Origin: Rhodoferax sp. AJA081-3
Lineage (GTDB): Bacteria; Pseudomonadota; Gammaproteobacteria; Burkholderiales; Burkholderiaceae_C
DNA: 64,000 nt
Assembly (NCBI RefSeq): GCF_017798165.1
Contig: NZ_CP059068.1
Span: 2,852,001-2,916,000 of the forward strand
Direction of reading: 5' to 3'
Both the position numbers and the translations under genes were made by a program. Of this stretch, positions 1-9,303 are shown piece after piece. The notes beneath the pieces are model-generated. The model saw nothing but the letters and a program-made list of their open reading frames with translations. It did not search any database and was not told the DNA's origin. The number at the start of each line of letters is the position of its first letter. The stretch's first letter is position 1.

Positions 1-1092
1 GCTGTAGTTTCTATCGCCCATCAGTGCCTTGCGCAACACTGTCATGAACTGCGGCCCGCTCAGGCCAGACGCAGAATAGGACGCGAAGTAATACACCATG
101 CCGCAGTCAAAGGGCTCGCGGTAGTTGAGCGTGCGTTGTGCGATCTTCTCTTGCATAGTCTGCGCAGACGCAAACTTCGAACACTCTGCCAACGCCTTCT
201 GGACGATGCCCTTGGCTTCGGCCATTTGGATGACACCCGAGTCCAGCAGCACCAGGGTCTTGATGAAGTCTGCACTGCCTTCCGAGATAGTCCGCCCCTG
301 CGGGATGGTGAACAAGAACTCGCTCTGCAGCTTGTGCGCCAGCTCATGCGCAAAGGTGCGCGGGAATACGGTTTCAAACTCCGCGACATGCTCTGGCCGG
401 GGGTTGTCATAACTCATGCGGATGATGTTCAGCGCGTCGCCCCCAAATCCAAAGTAGCCCCCACTGTTGCGGGTTATCACTGCAACCACACCCACGTTCT
501 GCTCGACGTCCACCGCCATGGCGGATTGGTAGAACGCGATGATCTTTGTAAACGACGACTGCAGGCGCTCCATAGTTGCAGCCGAGAAATCGGGGCCGAA
601 GTAGACATTGCCCACGATGCGTGGGGCAGATTCATTGGTGAAAAATACCGCCTTGTCTGCGGTTGCAGCGGCCGGGATTGTTAACTCATCTGTATGCCAC
701 TTGCCATTCCACAGAATGTGCCGTGCCTTGACCGTGAAATCCGCCGCCGCGCAAGTACCGCTCGGTTTGAAGTAGGGCAGATATAGGTAGATACCGCCAC
801 CCTGCCGCGCGGCTTTCAGGTACTCCGCAGATTCATCAACCTCGGAGTTCAGCGGCTGAAGGTACAGCGCATCTGAAATGCGTTGGATGCCCAATTCTGG
901 ATTGAATGGGATGCCACCCGAAGACGCGCAATGCTTGCCGCCCACCGCAGGAATGAGTTCGATCTGGACGTTGTCCGCCCTTTCAGACATCACCACGCCT
1001 GGCGCCGCGTGGGCTGTTGAAAACAAGGCCAAAGCGCAGAACATGAAAACCGTGTTCTGCACGCGTTGGGCCGTGCGCAAGAAGCTATGCAT
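1..1092 (-). CDS. Secreted zinc-metallopeptidase-like protein (3' end beyond window)
   Basis: Translating the reverse strand from an ATG at 1092 gives an uninterrupted frame of 364 codons that runs off the left edge. Residues 1-30 look like a signal peptide (hydrophobic FMFCALALFSTAHA, then A-A-P). Residues 249-253 read H-E-L-A-H, a zinc-binding HExxH motif, and E271 in E-G-S-A-D lies about 18 residues further on, where gluzincin-type peptidases place their third ligand. I infer a periplasmic or extracellular metallopeptidase; the exact family is not recognised. The gene lies only 16 nt downstream of the heme-motif protein gene at 1109-3574 on the same strand, so the two are probably co-transcribed. 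Cysteines in the mature part may form disulfides. The truncation is due to the window edge, not a mutation. Confidence 0.7.
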   Translation of the reverse strand, partial: MHSFLRTAQRVQNTVFMFCALALFSTAHAAPGVVMSERADNVQIELIPAVGGKHCASSGGIPFNPELGIQRISDALYLQPLNSEVDESAEYLKAARQGGGIYLYLPYFKPSGTCAAADFTVKARHILWNGKWHTDELTIPAAATADKAVFFTNESAPRIVGNVYFGPDFSAATMERLQSSFTKIIAFYQSAMAVDVEQNVGVVAVITRNSGGYFGFGGDALNIIRMSYDNPRPEHVAEFETVFPRTFAHELAHKLQSEFLFTIPQGRTISEGSADFIKTLVLLDSGVIQMAEAKGIVQKALAECSKFASAQTMQEKIAQRTLNYREPFDCGMVYYFASYSASGLSGPQFMTVLRKALMGDRNYS

Positions 1093-1108
1093 GCAGATGC
1101 CGAGGGGG

Positions 1109-3574
1109 CTACTTCGGCAACGTTTTCCAAAACTGCAACAACGTCCGCAGCGCCTCTGGCTTGTTGATAGGCTCCCCCACTCCCCCCGCCTGGTTCCTGC
1201 TGTTCAGCCCATGGCACGACGCACAGGTGCGGATCTCCCCCGGCTGGAACGTGATCCAGTTACGCTCCCGCACCACGGCAGCGCCACTGGTATCGGTCAG
1301 CTGCCAGGTCATGGCGCGGCGCGCGGGCACAAAGGCCGCGCTGGAGCCATCCGCCGCCAGCTTCACGCTGCCGGTGGGGCCACCGGTGCCGCCCGGGTTC
1401 TGCGCCTTGGGGTCGTGCATGGCTTGCGCCAATACGCGCCGGCCGGCCTTTGGAGATGCCGTGCCGCCGTAACCGCGCACCTGGTCGGCTTGGAACATTT
1501 GTAGATGGGCCACGTTGTAGACCTTGCCACCATCACCCACCGTTTTCACGCCACCGGGCACCTGCAGGTTAAACGGTTGCTGGCGTTCGCCGCGGTCGCG
1601 GATGGTGTTGTTGCGGGTGACGATGAGCGCCAGGTCGTTGGCGGTGAGCCAGGCGCGCAGCTGGGACTCCGCCACGCCTTCCTCCTGCAGCACGGCGCTC
1701 TCCGGGCTCTCCAGGGCATCGGCGGGGCGTGTGGGCTTGGCGCGGGCGACCACCTCCACAGGGTCCAGCTCCCACAACACGCCATCAAAGTCGACCCGCG
1801 TATCCGGGTCCCAGTACCAAATGGCTTTGCTGGTGCCAGGTGTGATGGGCTGGTCTGCGGTGAAGACATCACCCGATGCCGCCATGGACTTGATACGCAA
1901 CCGGTAGCGGTAGCGTGGGAATGCACGTGTTCCGTCGTTCTGCTCCAGCCGTGTCTCACTGGTGTGCACGGCCAGCAAGCTGCCGTCGGACGTGGGCAGC
2001 GGGTTGCGGTACATGCCGCTGTGGCCGGCAGCGGGCGACTGGCCATCCTCGGTATAACCTGCCGTTGCGGCATGGGTGACGGGTGTGATGACCATGACCT
2101 CGCCGTTGAGCGAAGGGTTGGCCGTCATGCGCACCAGCTGGTTGGCGCTGTTGGTACCAAACTCCCGGGCATGGGTGCCGTAGAACACGCCAGCACGTTT
2201 GGGGTCTTCGCGCAGGTGGAAGACACCGCCGTCGCCGCGCAGGTAGGTGCGGTTGGCATACACACTCTCGCGGCTGTAGTAGCTCAGGCTGGAGTCATTT
2301 TTAAAACTCGGCGGGATATAGGTACCGGCAATCTCGTGCCGGCCCACGTGGTTCAGCGTTTCTTCTGCTGTGCCGTCCTCGCGAATCTGCCAGGGCATGA
2401 ACAGGTTGAAGGTGTGGCCGTTGACCTGGTTGGCCACGTTTTGTGCATCGGTACTCAGCCGTGGCTCGGGGAAGGTCTCGGTCTGCAAGGGCAGGCGCTG
2501 TGCGGCAGCCGATTCGCTGGCATACAGAAATGAGCCATTGGTGCCACCCACACGGTCGGCATCGGCCTGCTGGTCTTGCTGCAAATGGTCCCAGCGGGTG
2601 AAGACCACGCGGCCAGCGCTGTCGATGGTGGGGGTGAAGGCGCCACTGACCGCGTGGTTGAGCAGGCGCAGGTCGCCACTGTTGGGCTGCAGGCTCCAGA
2701 TACCGGTGACCGTGGCTGCGCTTTCGTACTCGTCGAGCTGCGGGTACAAGTGCACTTCCCCACTGCGGGGCCGGTCCGATGTGAACAGGATACGTTCATC
2801 GGTGCCGTAGATGGGTGATATGTTGTTGAACGTGGTGGGCTGCCCAGCCACTTTGGTGATGGTGGCCGTTGCGCCTTTCTCCAGGCCGGTGACCTCGTAC
2901 AGCTGCCACACGAAGTCTTTCCACTCGTAACGCGTGGTGATGGACCCCACCACCATGCTGAAGATGGCCTTGGTGCCGCTCCAATGCACAGCCGGTTCGC
3001 GCACGGCGATGGCACCCGCGCCCTGGAAGCCGCTGTTGCCAAAACCGGCCTCTTGGGTCAGGTTGCGCACGCTGCCGTCCGGGTAACGGATCATCAGGTC
3101 ACCACCACGGGGAGCAGACTGCACCGTGCTCAGGTGGTTGCCAAAGGTGGACGTGCGGCTGGTAAAGCCCGACACCGGCACCTGGGTCACATACAGAATA
3201 GGGTTGACCACACCGGTGGCAGAGGCCGGTGCACCCACGGCATCCGCACCCAGCACCGTGTAGGCGTTGATACGGACACGCACATTGGTGTAGGTGCTGC
3301 CTTCAAACACCACCGAGCCCAGGGTGAGGACCTTGCTGGCGGGGTCAAAGGCATTGGCCTGGGCGGTGCCACCGTCCACCCCCAGCAGGGTGTAAGACTG
3401 CACGGTGACCGCGGCATTTTTGAAACTGCCCAGCCCCTGCACCACCACCTGGTCCATGGCCAGGTAGTTGCTCAGCGCGTTGAACGAATCGACGGCATGG
3501 GCGCCCAAGGGGACCGCTAGCGCCAACACTGCGGCGGTTGCCGCCCTCCATGCAAACCGGCTTCTCTTCAACAT
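1109..3574 (-). CDS. Secreted propeller-like protein with C-terminal c-type heme motif (HzsA-like)
   Basis: The 821-residue protein begins with a clear signal peptide (about residues 1-27, ending G-A-H-A). Residues about 28-130 form a beta-rich region with two similar stretches (SYTLLGVDGG and AYTVLGADAV). The middle contains TolB/WD40-like pieces such as ILFTSDRPRSG and VVFTRWDH, which suggest a beta-propeller. Near the C-terminus C784-A-S-C-H788 is a CxxCH covalent heme c site. This architecture recalls proteins annotated as resembling the alpha subunit of hydrazine synthase, a label often given to non-anammox proteins; I make no claim about that chemistry. The protein should be exported and hemylated in the periplasm. 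The metallopeptidase-like gene follows 16 nt downstream. The divergent neighbour is the decarboxylase at 3767. Confidence 0.6.
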   Translation of the reverse strand: MLKRSRFAWRAATAAVLALAVPLGAHAVDSFNALSNYLAMDQVVVQGLGSFKNAAVTVQSYTLLGVDGGTAQANAFDPASKVLTLGSVVFEGSTYTNVRVRINAYTVLGADAVGAPASATGVVNPILYVTQVPVSGFTSRTSTFGNHLSTVQSAPRGGDLMIRYPDGSVRNLTQEAGFGNSGFQGAGAIAVREPAVHWSGTKAIFSMVVGSITTRYEWKDFVWQLYEVTGLEKGATATITKVAGQPTTFNNISPIYGTDERILFTSDRPRSGEVHLYPQLDEYESAATVTGIWSLQPNSGDLRLLNHAVSGAFTPTIDSAGRVVFTRWDHLQQDQQADADRVGGTNGSFLYASESAAAQRLPLQTETFPEPRLSTDAQNVANQVNGHTFNLFMPWQIREDGTAEETLNHVGRHEIAGTYIPPSFKNDSSLSYYSRESVYANRTYLRGDGGVFHLREDPKRAGVFYGTHAREFGTNSANQLVRMTANPSLNGEVMVITPVTHAATAGYTEDGQSPAAGHSGMYRNPLPTSDGSLLAVHTSETRLEQNDGTRAFPRYRYRLRIKSMAASGDVFTADQPITPGTSKAIWYWDPDTRVDFDGVLWELDPVEVVARAKPTRPADALESPESAVLQEEGVAESQLRAWLTANDLALIVTRNNTIRDRGERQQPFNLQVPGGVKTVGDGGKVYNVAHLQMFQADQVRGYGGTASPKAGRRVLAQAMHDPKAQNPGGTGGPTGSVKLAADGSSAAFVPARRAMTWQLTDTSGAAVVRERNWITFQPGEIRTCASCHGLNSRNQAGGVGEPINKPEALRTLLQFWKTLPK

Positions 3575-3669
3575 AACGGCCCCTCAAAAAGTTCTCGCAG
3601 AGTATCGGCGTGTTGTCGGCAGGCGCCACCCGGAAATCTGCAACATTCTGTAGCACGGCGCGCACAAAA

Positions 3670-3721
3670 CGTGCATGCCAGTGGCAAATGGGTGTTCATT
3701 ACGCTTACCCCGTGCATGCCA
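3670..3721. promoter_or_regulatory. Paired 11-bp direct repeat upstream of the decarboxylase gene
   Basis: CGTGCATGCCA occurs at 3670-3680 and again at 3711-3721, exactly 41 bp apart (about four helical turns), in the 192-bp divergent gap between the heme-motif protein and the decarboxylase. Each copy contains the palindrome GCATGC. Such same-face spacing is typical of tandem binding sites for a regulator, but no regulator is identified. Confidence 0.35.
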
Positions 3722-3766
3722 AAAGATTCACACTATGAGCATCTTTAAACCTTGCGGAGCTCAATC

Positions 3767-5389
3767 GTGAACATCACCGAATCCCTGTTGTATGCGCTCA
3801 AGGCGCATGGTGCCACCCGTGTGTTTGGCATTCCCGGCGACTTTGCGTTGCCGTTTTTTCGCATCATCGAAGAGTCTGCCATCCTGCCGCTGCACACCCT
3901 GTCACACGAGCCGGGGGTTGGCTTTGCTGCGGATGCTGCGGCGCGGGCCAATTGCGCGTTGGGTGTGGCAGCTGTCACCTATGGCGCGGGCGCCTTGAAC
4001 CTGGTGAACGCGGTGGCGTCGGCCTATGCCGAAAAGTCACCGCTGGTGGTGTTGTCCGGTGGGCCGGGCCACGGCGAGGCACGGTCTGGCCTGTTGCTGC
4101 ACCACCAGGTCAAGACACTGGATTCCCAGCGCAAGATATTTGAAGAGATCACCTGCGACCAGATCTGCCTGGACGACGCCGCGCGTGCACCGGCCGACAT
4201 CGCCCGTGTGCTGGCCAGCTGCAGGCGCCACTCCCGCCCGGTATACATCGAGCTGCCCCGCGACATGGTGGCCGTTGAATGTCTACCTGTGCCGACCTTG
4301 CCAGCGCCCCCGCGGGATACCGACAAGCTGGACGCCTGTGTGGATGAGGTGTTGCAGCGCCTGGCCCGGGCTGCGGCACCAGTTTTGATGGTGGGTGTAG
4401 AGGTGCGCCGTTTCGGCCTGGAGGACAAGGTGGCTGAACTGGCGCGCCGCCTGGGGCTGCCGGTGGTCACCACTTTTATGGGCCGGGGTTTGCTGGCCGA
4501 GGCGGATGCCCCGCTGATGGGTACGTATATGGGGGTGGCGGGCCTGCCCGAGGTGACACAGCTGGTGGAGTCGTCCGACGCCTTGTTGATGCTGGGCGTT
4601 ATCGTCTGTGACACCAACTTTGCCGTATCGCACAAGTCCATCGACATGCGCAAAGCCATCCTGGCGTTTGACGCACAACTGAGCATCGGCCACCACACCT
4701 ACGCCGATGTGGGCCTGGCAGATTTGGTAGACCATTTGCTGCAACGGGTGCAGGCCACAGACACACACTATGCCGTGGCCCGCCAGGTGTTCCCGCGTGG
4801 GCTGGTGGCCGATGGCGCCAGCATTGCCCCACACGACATCGCCACTGCCATCAACGACCTGATGGCGACCCATGGCCGCATGCCTATTGCATCCGATGTG
4901 GGCGACTGTCTGTTCACGGCCATGGACATTGACCACACCGCGCTCTTGGGCCCGGGCTACTACGCCACCATGGGTTTTGGCGTGCCGGCTGGTCTGGGCC
5001 TGCAGGCCGAGACAGGCCAGCGCCCGCTGATACTGGTGGGGGATGGCGCCTTCCAGATGACGGGTTGGGAGCTGGGCAATTGCAGACGCTACGGCTGGGA
5101 CCCTATCGTGCTGGTGTTCAACAACGCCCGCTGGGAGATGTTGCACAGCTTCCAACCGGAGTCCACCTTCACCGACCTGGACGAATGGGACTTTGCCCAC
5201 ATGGCCACCGGCATGGGCGGCGCCGGGGTGCGGGTGCAGACCCGCGCCGAGCTGCATGCGGCGCTGGACCATGCCATTTCCACACGCGGCCAATTTCAGT
5301 TGATCGACATCAGGATTCCGCGTGGTGTGCTGTCACAGGCCTTGCAGCGGTTTGTGGCGGGGGTGAAGCGGCTCAACGCGGTGGAGTAG
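3767..5389 (+). CDS. ipdC: Thiamine-diphosphate-dependent indolepyruvate/phenylpyruvate decarboxylase
   Basis: The 540-residue protein is a full-length 2-keto acid decarboxylase of the IpdC/PpdC type. The N-terminal Pyr domain has FGIPGDFALPFF and the catalytic glutamate in S-H-E48-P. The C-terminal PP domain has the ThDP/Mg motif, G-D-G near residue 425 followed by N-N near 452. The N-terminus closely resembles Azospirillum-type phenylpyruvate/indolepyruvate decarboxylases, so it probably converts indole-3-pyruvate or phenylpyruvate to the aldehyde (Ehrlich or auxin-type route). Substrate preference cannot be read from sequence. The GTG at 3767 is chosen because GGAG lies 8 nt upstream; an in-frame TTG at 3752 lies upstream of that site. 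The gene stands alone, converging on the MgtC-like gene. Confidence 0.8.
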   Translation: MNITESLLYALKAHGATRVFGIPGDFALPFFRIIEESAILPLHTLSHEPGVGFAADAAARANCALGVAAVTYGAGALNLVNAVASAYAEKSPLVVLSGGPGHGEARSGLLLHHQVKTLDSQRKIFEEITCDQICLDDAARAPADIARVLASCRRHSRPVYIELPRDMVAVECLPVPTLPAPPRDTDKLDACVDEVLQRLARAAAPVLMVGVEVRRFGLEDKVAELARRLGLPVVTTFMGRGLLAEADAPLMGTYMGVAGLPEVTQLVESSDALLMLGVIVCDTNFAVSHKSIDMRKAILAFDAQLSIGHHTYADVGLADLVDHLLQRVQATDTHYAVARQVFPRGLVADGASIAPHDIATAINDLMATHGRMPIASDVGDCLFTAMDIDHTALLGPGYYATMGFGVPAGLGLQAETGQRPLILVGDGAFQMTGWELGNCRRYGWDPIVLVFNNARWEMLHSFQPESTFTDLDEWDFAHMATGMGGAGVRVQTRAELHAALDHAISTRGQFQLIDIRIPRGVLSQALQRFVAGVKRLNAVE

Positions 5390-5413
5390 GCCCTGGCCGC
5401 GGGACTGCTGTTC

Positions 5414-6700
5414 TTAAATCAGTAAAACAGCGCCCAACACACCCGTGCCCAAGAGCAGTGCGGCAATGGGCAGGGTGATGCGCCGCAGTTCGGCTGAACC
5501 AAGGCCTATGGCCATGCCGCATTTGGTCAGGGTGTTGGCCATGACCGCAATCACAATGGCGCGCGCGGCCACGTGCAGGCTGGATGCATCACCGCTGGCC
5601 AGATTGGCCATGGCCAGCGTGATGGCGTCTACATCGGTCAGCCCGGCAACGGCGGCCGCCAGGTACAGGCCCGCGTCACCCAGGTAAACCTGCGCCGCCT
5701 TGGATACCAGCAGGATGACACCAAACAGCAGGCCAAATTTGATGGCGGCGTCCAGCTCAAACGGGTTGCTGCCAGGCTTGACCTCGCCGCGCTCGCGGCG
5801 CCGGTTGCGCTGCCACAACCAGTAACACGCAGCCAGGCTGGCCACACACAACAAGCCAATGGCCCAGGCGATCTGGCGGCCTAGCTCCCAGCTGATCAAC
5901 GCGGTCATGATGGCCACACGGAAAAACATCACCGTCCACGCCAGCACAATGCCCAGGGCCAACGCTGAAGCGTCTTCCCCCTCTTGGCGGCTACGCTGCG
6001 AGAAACCCAGCGTGACCGCCGTGCTGGAGGCCAGTCCGCCCAACAGGCCGGCAATGCCGATACCGTGTTCGGCCCCCACCACCTTGATCAGCAGGTAGCT
6101 GCTGAAGTTCAGCGCCGATATCAGCACCACCATCAGCCATATCTTGTAGGGGTTGATCACGTCCAGCGGTGCCGGTCCGTAGTTGACGTCGGGCACCAGG
6201 GGTAACACGATGAGGGTGACGATGCAGAACTTGAGTGTGGCCTCCACGTCCGTGCTGTGTATACGGCTGGCCAGCTGGTGCAGCCAGTCTTTCAGCGCCA
6301 GAAGCAAGGCCATGGCCACCGCTATCCAGCTCGCCAGTTGCAACTGGCCGTAACTGCACAGCAGGCCCAGCACAAAGGCCAGTAGCGCCGAGACCTCGGT
6401 GGTCACACCAATGTCGCCGCGCCGCGCTGTGACCACGTACATGGCTACAACCAAGGCCGCCACCGCGACAAACAAGGCTAGCGCCATCCACACCAGCCCC
6501 AGCTGTTCACCCAGAAACCCCGCAATGGCGCCGCTGAGCGCAATCAGTGCAAAGGTGCGCACACCGGCACCACCGTCGCCCCCCTTGGTGCGCTCCCGCT
6601 CCAGGCCCAGCAGAATGCCCAGCCCGATGGCCACGGCAAAACGAAGCGCCAGATTGGTGGGGTCCATAACGTGGTGTGTGGTCAGCAAAGTGGCTTGCAT
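5414..6700 (-). CDS. MgtC/SapB-family membrane protein with DUF4010 domain
   Basis: A 428-residue, strongly hydrophobic protein with about 10-12 predicted membrane segments. The N-terminal part carries the MgtC/SapB signature (GLGILLGLERERT with a following G-G-x-x-x-G-V-R-T-F), and the remainder matches the DUF4010 layout, including a polar loop W-Q-R-N-R-R-R-E-R-G before the last membrane bundle. Family members sit in the inner membrane; MgtC itself is linked to growth at low magnesium, while the function of the DUF4010 branch is unknown. ATG 6700 is preceded by GGGTGAC; a GTG six bases further upstream and an ATG at 6667 are alternatives. It converges on the decarboxylase gene (24-nt gap) and is divergent from the GMC oxidoreductase gene at 6765. 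Confidence 0.75.
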   Translation of the reverse strand: MQATLLTTHHVMDPTNLALRFAVAIGLGILLGLERERTKGGDGGAGVRTFALIALSGAIAGFLGEQLGLVWMALALFVAVAALVVAMYVVTARRGDIGVTTEVSALLAFVLGLLCSYGQLQLASWIAVAMALLLALKDWLHQLASRIHSTDVEATLKFCIVTLIVLPLVPDVNYGPAPLDVINPYKIWLMVVLISALNFSSYLLIKVVGAEHGIGIAGLLGGLASSTAVTLGFSQRSRQEGEDASALALGIVLAWTVMFFRVAIMTALISWELGRQIAWAIGLLCVASLAACYWLWQRNRRRERGEVKPGSNPFELDAAIKFGLLFGVILLVSKAAQVYLGDAGLYLAAAVAGLTDVDAITLAMANLASGDASSLHVAARAIVIAVMANTLTKCGMAIGLGSAELRRITLPIAALLLGTGVLGAVLLI

Positions 6701-6764
6701 TGTCACCCAAGCGCAGACGGCGTTTTGTCAGCTTTGCGAGGGCATGCGTGGTTTAGGATGGGGC

Positions 6765-8480
6765 ATGAGCGAAACCACGTTTGACTACATCATTGTTGGG
6801 GGCGGCACGGCCGGTTGCCTGCTGGCCAACCGACTCTCTGCGGACGCATCGAAGCGGGTACTACTGATCGAGGCTGGCCGCAAAGACGACTACCACTGGA
6901 TACACATCCCTGTGGGTTACCTGTACTGCATAGGAAACCCGCGCACCGACTGGCTGTACAACACCCAACCCGACGCCGGGCTCAATGGCCGCTCCCTGCG
7001 CTACCCGCGTGGCAAAACGCTGGGCGGCTGCAGCAGCATCAACGGCATGATCTACATGCGCGGCCAGGCGCGGGACTACGACAACTGGGGCCAACTGGTC
7101 GGTGATGCGACCTGGGGTTGGGAGCACAGCCTGCCCTACTTCATGATGCATGAAGACCACCACAAGGGCGCCAGCGCGTTGCATGGCGCGCGCGGCACGG
7201 CCCCGGCGCTGATGCAGAAGGACGGCAGCCTGTACCGCAAGCTGCTGCGCCACCACAACGCTGGCGGCGAATGGCGGGTCGAGAAACAGCGCCTGCGCTG
7301 GGATGTGCTGGATGCCTTTGCCCAAGCCGCCGTGCAGGCCGGCATACCCGCCACCGATGACTTCAACCGCGGCGACAACGAAGGTGTGGGCTATTTCGAG
7401 GTCAACCAGAAAGCCGGCTGGCGTTGGAACACGGCCAAGGCCTTTTTGCGCCCCACCTGTTACGCCCGACCCAACTTCGAGTTATGGAACAGCGCCCAGG
7501 TCGCCAAGCTCTTGATAGAACCAGCAACTGGCAGCAGCCCCCTGTGCTGCACCGGTGTGCAGGTGTGGGATGGGCAAAGTATGGTCGATGCGACCGCCAA
7601 GGCGGAAGTCATCCTGTGCGCCGGTGCTATTGGTTCGCCGCAGATCCTGCAGCTATCGGGCCTGGGGCCCGCGCAGCGGCTGCAGGCCCTGGGCATAACG
7701 GTAGAGAAAGACCTGCCCGGCGTGGGCGAAAACCTGCAGGACCATTTACAGATCCGCGCCGTCTTCAAGGTGCAGAACACCACCACGCTGAACACCCAAG
7801 TGCAGTCCTTGTTCGGCAAGGCCAAGATTGGTCTGGAGTACGCCTTCAAACGCACCGGCCCCATGAGCATGGCGCCCAGCCAGCTGGGTGCCTTCACCCG
7901 CAGCGACCCCGACCAGCCCTACCCGAATCTGGAATACCACGTGCAGCCCTTGAGCCTGGACGCCTTTGGCCAGCCCCTGCATGGCTTCAACGCCATCACC
8001 GCCAGCGTCTGCAACCTGAACCCCACCAGCCGGGGCACGGTGCATATCAAATCCGCCAAGTTTGAAGACGCACCGGCCATTGCACCCAATTACCTGAGCA
8101 CCGAGCAGGACCGCAAAATTGCCGCCGACTCACTGCGCATCACGCGCAACATCGTGGCCCAACCGGCGCTCAAGAAGTATCTGCCTGAAGAGTTCAAACC
8201 CGGCGTGCAGTTCCAGACCGATGCAGAACTGGCCAAACTGGCTGGTGACATTGCCACCACCATCTTCCACCCGGTGGGCACGACCAAGATGGGCCGTGCG
8301 GACGACGCCATGGCCGTGGTGGACGCGCGCCTCAAGGTGCACGGCGTGGCCGGGCTGCGCGTGGTGGACGCCGGCATCATGCCGCTGATCACCAGCGGCA
8401 ACACCAACTCCCCCACGCTGATGATTGCCGAGAAGGCCGCACAGTGGATCATGGAAGACGCGGCACAGGCCGCGCAATGA
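6765..8480 (+). CDS. GMC-family FAD-dependent oxidoreductase (choline/alcohol dehydrogenase-like)
   Basis: A 571-residue flavoprotein. Residues about 6-25 hold the Rossmann FAD motif ([15 protein letters not shown]) and an acidic ribose-binding end E-A-G-R. GMC signature 1 is seen as [16 protein letters not shown] and signature 2 as [16 protein letters not shown]. The C-terminus has the family pattern H-P-V-G-T-T-K-M-G and [12 protein letters not shown]. It probably oxidises an alcohol, using FAD and passing electrons to a quinone or similar acceptor; the substrate is unknown. The frame stays open far upstream, but ATG 6765 is preferred because GGATGGGGC lies just before it and the protein then starts directly before the FAD fold. 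A candidate small RNA with its own terminator follows. Confidence 0.88.
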   Translation: MSETTFDYIIVGGGTAGCLLANRLSADASKRVLLIEAGRKDDYHWIHIPVGYLYCIGNPRTDWLYNTQPDAGLNGRSLRYPRGKTLGGCSSINGMIYMRGQARDYDNWGQLVGDATWGWEHSLPYFMMHEDHHKGASALHGARGTAPALMQKDGSLYRKLLRHHNAGGEWRVEKQRLRWDVLDAFAQAAVQAGIPATDDFNRGDNEGVGYFEVNQKAGWRWNTAKAFLRPTCYARPNFELWNSAQVAKLLIEPATGSSPLCCTGVQVWDGQSMVDATAKAEVILCAGAIGSPQILQLSGLGPAQRLQALGITVEKDLPGVGENLQDHLQIRAVFKVQNTTTLNTQVQSLFGKAKIGLEYAFKRTGPMSMAPSQLGAFTRSDPDQPYPNLEYHVQPLSLDAFGQPLHGFNAITASVCNLNPTSRGTVHIKSAKFEDAPAIAPNYLSTEQDRKIAADSLRITRNIVAQPALKKYLPEEFKPGVQFQTDAELAKLAGDIATTIFHPVGTTKMGRADDAMAVVDARLKVHGVAGLRVVDAGIMPLITSGNTNSPTLMIAEKAAQWIMEDAAQAAQ

Positions 8481-8496
8481 AGGGTTAATCCCAATG

Positions 8497-8666
8497 CACA
8501 CATGTGCCGCCGTTGGTACAGTTGCGGCACTCAAAGGTTAGACGGCAACTGCAAAGGGCCAGATGGAAGAAGCGAACCGAGGAGACGGTAAGCAACAAGC
8601 AACAATTTCTGCATCCACCTTGAGATGCAGCTCACAAAAGCACTGATCCAATCAGTGCTTTTTTTT
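8497..8666 (+). ncRNA. Candidate intergenic small RNA ending in a strong terminator (5' end uncertain)
   Basis: The 190-nt gap between the GMC oxidoreductase and the lipoprotein contains two hairpins in a row: CTGCATC (8609-8615) with GATGCAG (8624-8630), then a 12-bp stem followed by T8 (8636-8666). The segment just before is purine-rich (8561-8600). The terminator ends before the lipoprotein ATG at 8671, so the RNA would be a separate transcript or the 3' UTR of the upstream gene. A short ORF (ATG at 8562) is also possible. No known RNA family is recognised. Confidence 0.35.
8636..8666 (+). terminator. Rho-independent terminator
   Basis: AAAAGCACTGAT pairs with ATCAGTGCTTTT around a three-base CCA centre, followed by more T residues. 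It ends 5 nt before the next start codon. Confidence 0.85.
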
Positions 8667-8670
8667 CGTC

Positions 8671-9153
8671 ATGACCAGACCCCATACCCCCCATACCCAT
8701 CACGCAGCTACCTTGCTGATGTTCATCGTCTTGGGCGGTTGCACCGCTACGGCGGTTCAGCCCGGCATGTCACGCGCCGACGTGATCGCCCGCATGGGTC
8801 AACCCACGCGGGTGCAGCCCCTGGAGGCGGGCACACGGCTGCAGTACTCGTACCAGCCGGCAGGTCAACAGGTTTTCAATGTGGATCTGGATGCCAGTGG
8901 CCGCGTGGCACAGTTTCGCCAGATGCTGGTCGCGCAGGAGTTTCAGCGCATAGGCATCGGCCAGTGGACCCGAGCGGATGTGGAACACGCCTTCGGTCCC
9001 CCGGCTTTTGTCGAACATGCCGCCCACTGGCCGGGCGACATACTCACCTACCGCTGGTCCAATGGACAGGACATGTTTTACTGGGTCTACCTGGACGCCC
9101 AGAACGTGGTGCGCCGCGCGGAGCCCGGTGTGCAGTACTACCACGACGACTAA
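8671..9153 (+). CDS. Putative lipoprotein with SmpA/OmlA (BamE-like) domain
   Basis: A 160-residue protein with a short hydrophobic leader and lipobox F-I-V-L-G-G-C24, so it is probably cleaved before C24 and lipidated. Residues about 30-60 (VQPGMSRADVIARMGQPTRV) match the repeat seen in SmpA/OmlA/BamE proteins (P-G-M-x-x-x-x-V-x-x-x-x-G-x-P). A second similar element follows near residue 105 (IGQWTRADVEHAFGPP). This suggests an outer-membrane-anchored lipoprotein with a BamE-type fold; whether it serves the BAM complex is not shown. The ATG starts 5 nt after the terminator, leaving no clear ribosome binding site, so translation initiation is uncertain. An insertion sequence begins 7 nt after its stop codon. 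Confidence 0.7.
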   Translation: MTRPHTPHTHHAATLLMFIVLGGCTATAVQPGMSRADVIARMGQPTRVQPLEAGTRLQYSYQPAGQQVFNVDLDASGRVAQFRQMLVAQEFQRIGIGQWTRADVEHAFGPPAFVEHAAHWPGDILTYRWSNGQDMFYWVYLDAQNVVRRAEPGVQYYHDD

Positions 9154-9159
9154 GCAAGA

Positions 9160-9181
9160 CCACTACTGTCCGGTAAATTCT
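9160..9181 (+). repeat. IS left terminal inverted repeat
   Basis: Exact reverse complement of 10478-10499 over 22 bp. Confidence 0.92.
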
Positions 9182-9303
9182 CCCAAAAAAGGGCTCAAAC
9201 CTAAGCTGGCTGGGGGTTTCAAGAGGTTTTGTGATTCGGACGATTTCAAACGCGATTTTTTGCAGTTGCGTATCGTGACCTCATTTTTCGAGGTTTCCGC
9301 TCT

